Below are positions 19,059 through 20,173 of a DNA stretch of 20,173 nt, in pieces (positions within the stretch are counted from its first letter, which is position 1; each line of letters starts with the position of its first letter). Below the pieces are notes generated by a model. The model had not been told where the DNA came from. It made no database searches and saw only the letters and a program-made list of their open reading frames with translations. Source of the stretch: Plakobranchus ocellatus (taxonomy: Eukaryota > Mollusca > Gastropoda > Plakobranchidae); assembly GCA_019648995.1 (NCBI GenBank), contig BLXT01005798.1:1031289-1051461 (forward strand), in the 5' to 3' direction. The translations under genes were made by a program, and so were the position numbers.

Positions 19059-19965
19059 AGTCATACATCGACAGAAAGGGGAGGACAATTCCAGGCAGAA
19101 AACTTGATGTGGAAAAGGGTTGCCAAGAAACATGTAGGTTTAAAAGTAACCAAAATATTTGTGGTGAAGAGCGTCAATGTATTTTTGATGCTTTCTGGGC
19201 TTTAACTGATGAGGGCAAATCTCATTTCTATGCCAGGAATACTATACAATTTGAAAAAAAAGAAAGAGAACCCAGGCAGAACATTCGAGGAGAAAACATA
19301 CCATAAGCTATTTTTTTTTCATGTGAACGATGCCCCTATTAGGGTATGTAAGCGGTTTTCCTTATCTACTCTCAGCATAAGTGAGAAAACAGTCACAAAC
19401 TTTTTTTTATCAGAATATCAAAAAGATACATCAATTCATTGTTCCCACATTAGAGGACTGACTGCATCACGTAAAATGCTTGATTGTGAAAAAGATATTG
19501 TGAAACAACATATAAAGAGTTTCCCAATGGTTGAGTCACATTATTGTCGTGCACAAACCAGCAAATTGTATCTAGAGGCATCTTTAAACATTGCTAATTG
19601 TATTGTCTCTATCTTGACTACTGCAAAGAAATTTCAACAGAACCTGTTAAGAAACACATGCATAGTGCAATATTCAAACAGTTAAATATTTCGTTCCAAA
19701 AGCCTAAAAAAGGATAGGTGCGATAAATGCGAACTCATAGCGCCTAAAAAAAAAAAAAAGAATCTAGAAATAGCGTTTCAGGGGAGCAGCAGCAAGATTT
19801 TGATAAACATCTAAGGGCAAAAGAAGAATCAAGGGCAGAGAGAAACTCAGACAGAGAGTCCAAAAAATGTGTTCTGTCTTTTGACATTCAAAACGTAACC
19901 CCTTTGCCTAAAGTAGAAATTTCTAACTTTTTTTATAAGTCCTGTTTGAAATATTTGGGTTGAAT
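18985..19965 (+). pseudogene. Decayed transposase of a eukaryotic DNA transposon (N-terminal half)
   Basis: Successive segments in different frames match a widespread, mostly uncharacterised transposase-like family of arthropods, cnidarians and molluscs. In order they are QQWKANIRKRHREGG with a Cys-rich CRFKSNQN and IFDAFWALTDEG (frame 1, to about 19250), then FFHVNDAPIRVCKRF, LSTLSISEKTV and SFPMVESHYCRAQTSKLYLE (frame 2, from about 19255). After these come ISFQKPKKDRCDKCE (near 19695) and finally KKCVLSFDIQNVTPLPK with ISNFFYKS (near 19865-19945). The last resembles the first catalytic Asp region of the DDE domain. Frame changes near the A-run at 19253, near 19640 and near the poly-A at 19746, plus a stop at about 19960, make it non-functional. 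The C-terminal half with the other catalytic residues is missing. The superfamily was not named with confidence. An upstream in-frame ATG exists at 18797, but similarity to the family begins only near QQWK. Confidence 0.7.
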
Positions 19966-20119
19966 ATCAATATGTGATTATGTGTTTCTCGGACTCTTTG
20001 AAAGATGAATGATCGATAAAACAGACAAAGTCCAAAAACTCTGCTCATATTGGCTGTTGCTATCAACATTCATGCACAAAGTAACTGAGGAAAGTAAGAT
20101 CGACAGATCGAGGGACGGA

Positions 20120-20120
20120 C

Positions 20121-20173
<53 letters not shown>
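20120..20173. repeat. (GATA)n microsatellite, truncated by window end
   Basis: Runs of GATA preceded by GATCGAGGGACGGAC, the inverted counterpart of the TATC tract and its GTCCGTCCCGCGATC flank near 9241-9255. Its length beyond the window is unknown. Confidence 0.95.

Larger units (their letters stand above)
18450..20173. repeat. Arm 2 of second inverted duplication (runs off window)
   Basis: Inverted partner of 9007-10106, from the TTTCG near 18460 to the terminal GATA tract. It retains about 920 bases (about 19020-19943) that arm 1 lacks, and those bases encode most of the transposase remnant. The GATA tract is cut by the window end, so the true arm is probably longer. Confidence 0.85.

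Overview
The window looks like nuclear DNA of an animal, most likely a mollusc and probably a gastropod. The case rests on two intact, intron-free rhodopsin-class receptor reading frames whose motifs (ERCLCVVFP after TM3, FxxCSLP in TM6, NSSVNIIVF in TM7) resemble the expanded gastropod chemosensory / FMRFamide-receptor-like GPCRs. The AT-rich non-coding DNA, long CT, CA and TATC microsatellites, a tRNA-type SINE and decayed retro- and DNA-transposon remnants fit a eukaryotic genome. Nothing bacterial or viral is evident, and the species cannot be named from the sequence alone.

Layout. 1-560 is pyrimidine-rich low-complexity DNA with a CT/GT microsatellite. About 560-1990 is non-coding, with a small inverted repeat and a probable minus-strand SINE. 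About 1990-6110 is arm 1 of a large inverted duplication. It holds unassigned non-coding DNA, a broken gag-like fragment, an LTR-like repeat on the minus strand, and receptor gene 1 (4942-6054, +). About 6255-8193 is a direct but decayed second copy of the LTR-like repeat plus receptor cassette, interrupted by a 55-bp minisatellite (6910-7456). Its receptor is a truncated pseudogene that runs straight into a fourth LTR-like piece (8193-8430). About 9007-10106 is arm 1 of a second inverted duplication, starting in a TATC microsatellite. About 11755-16215 is arm 2 of the first duplication, with receptor gene 2 (minus strand, ORF 11810-13006) and an LTR-like repeat (+). About 18450 to the window end is arm 2 of the second duplication. 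It carries a decayed DNA-transposon transposase and ends in a GATA microsatellite cut by the window edge.

How it fits together. The units worth keeping are two convergent receptor paralogs, about 84% identical over 370 residues by my manual count. They keep open frames while their flanks have gained insertions, deletions and substitutions. Each lies next to an antisense LTR-like repeat and behind a shared putative splice acceptor. The rest reads as a small receptor cluster growing and decaying through segmental duplication among mobile-element debris. The two inverted duplications are interleaved (1a, 2a, 1b', 2b'), so one simple inversion-duplication cannot explain the window.
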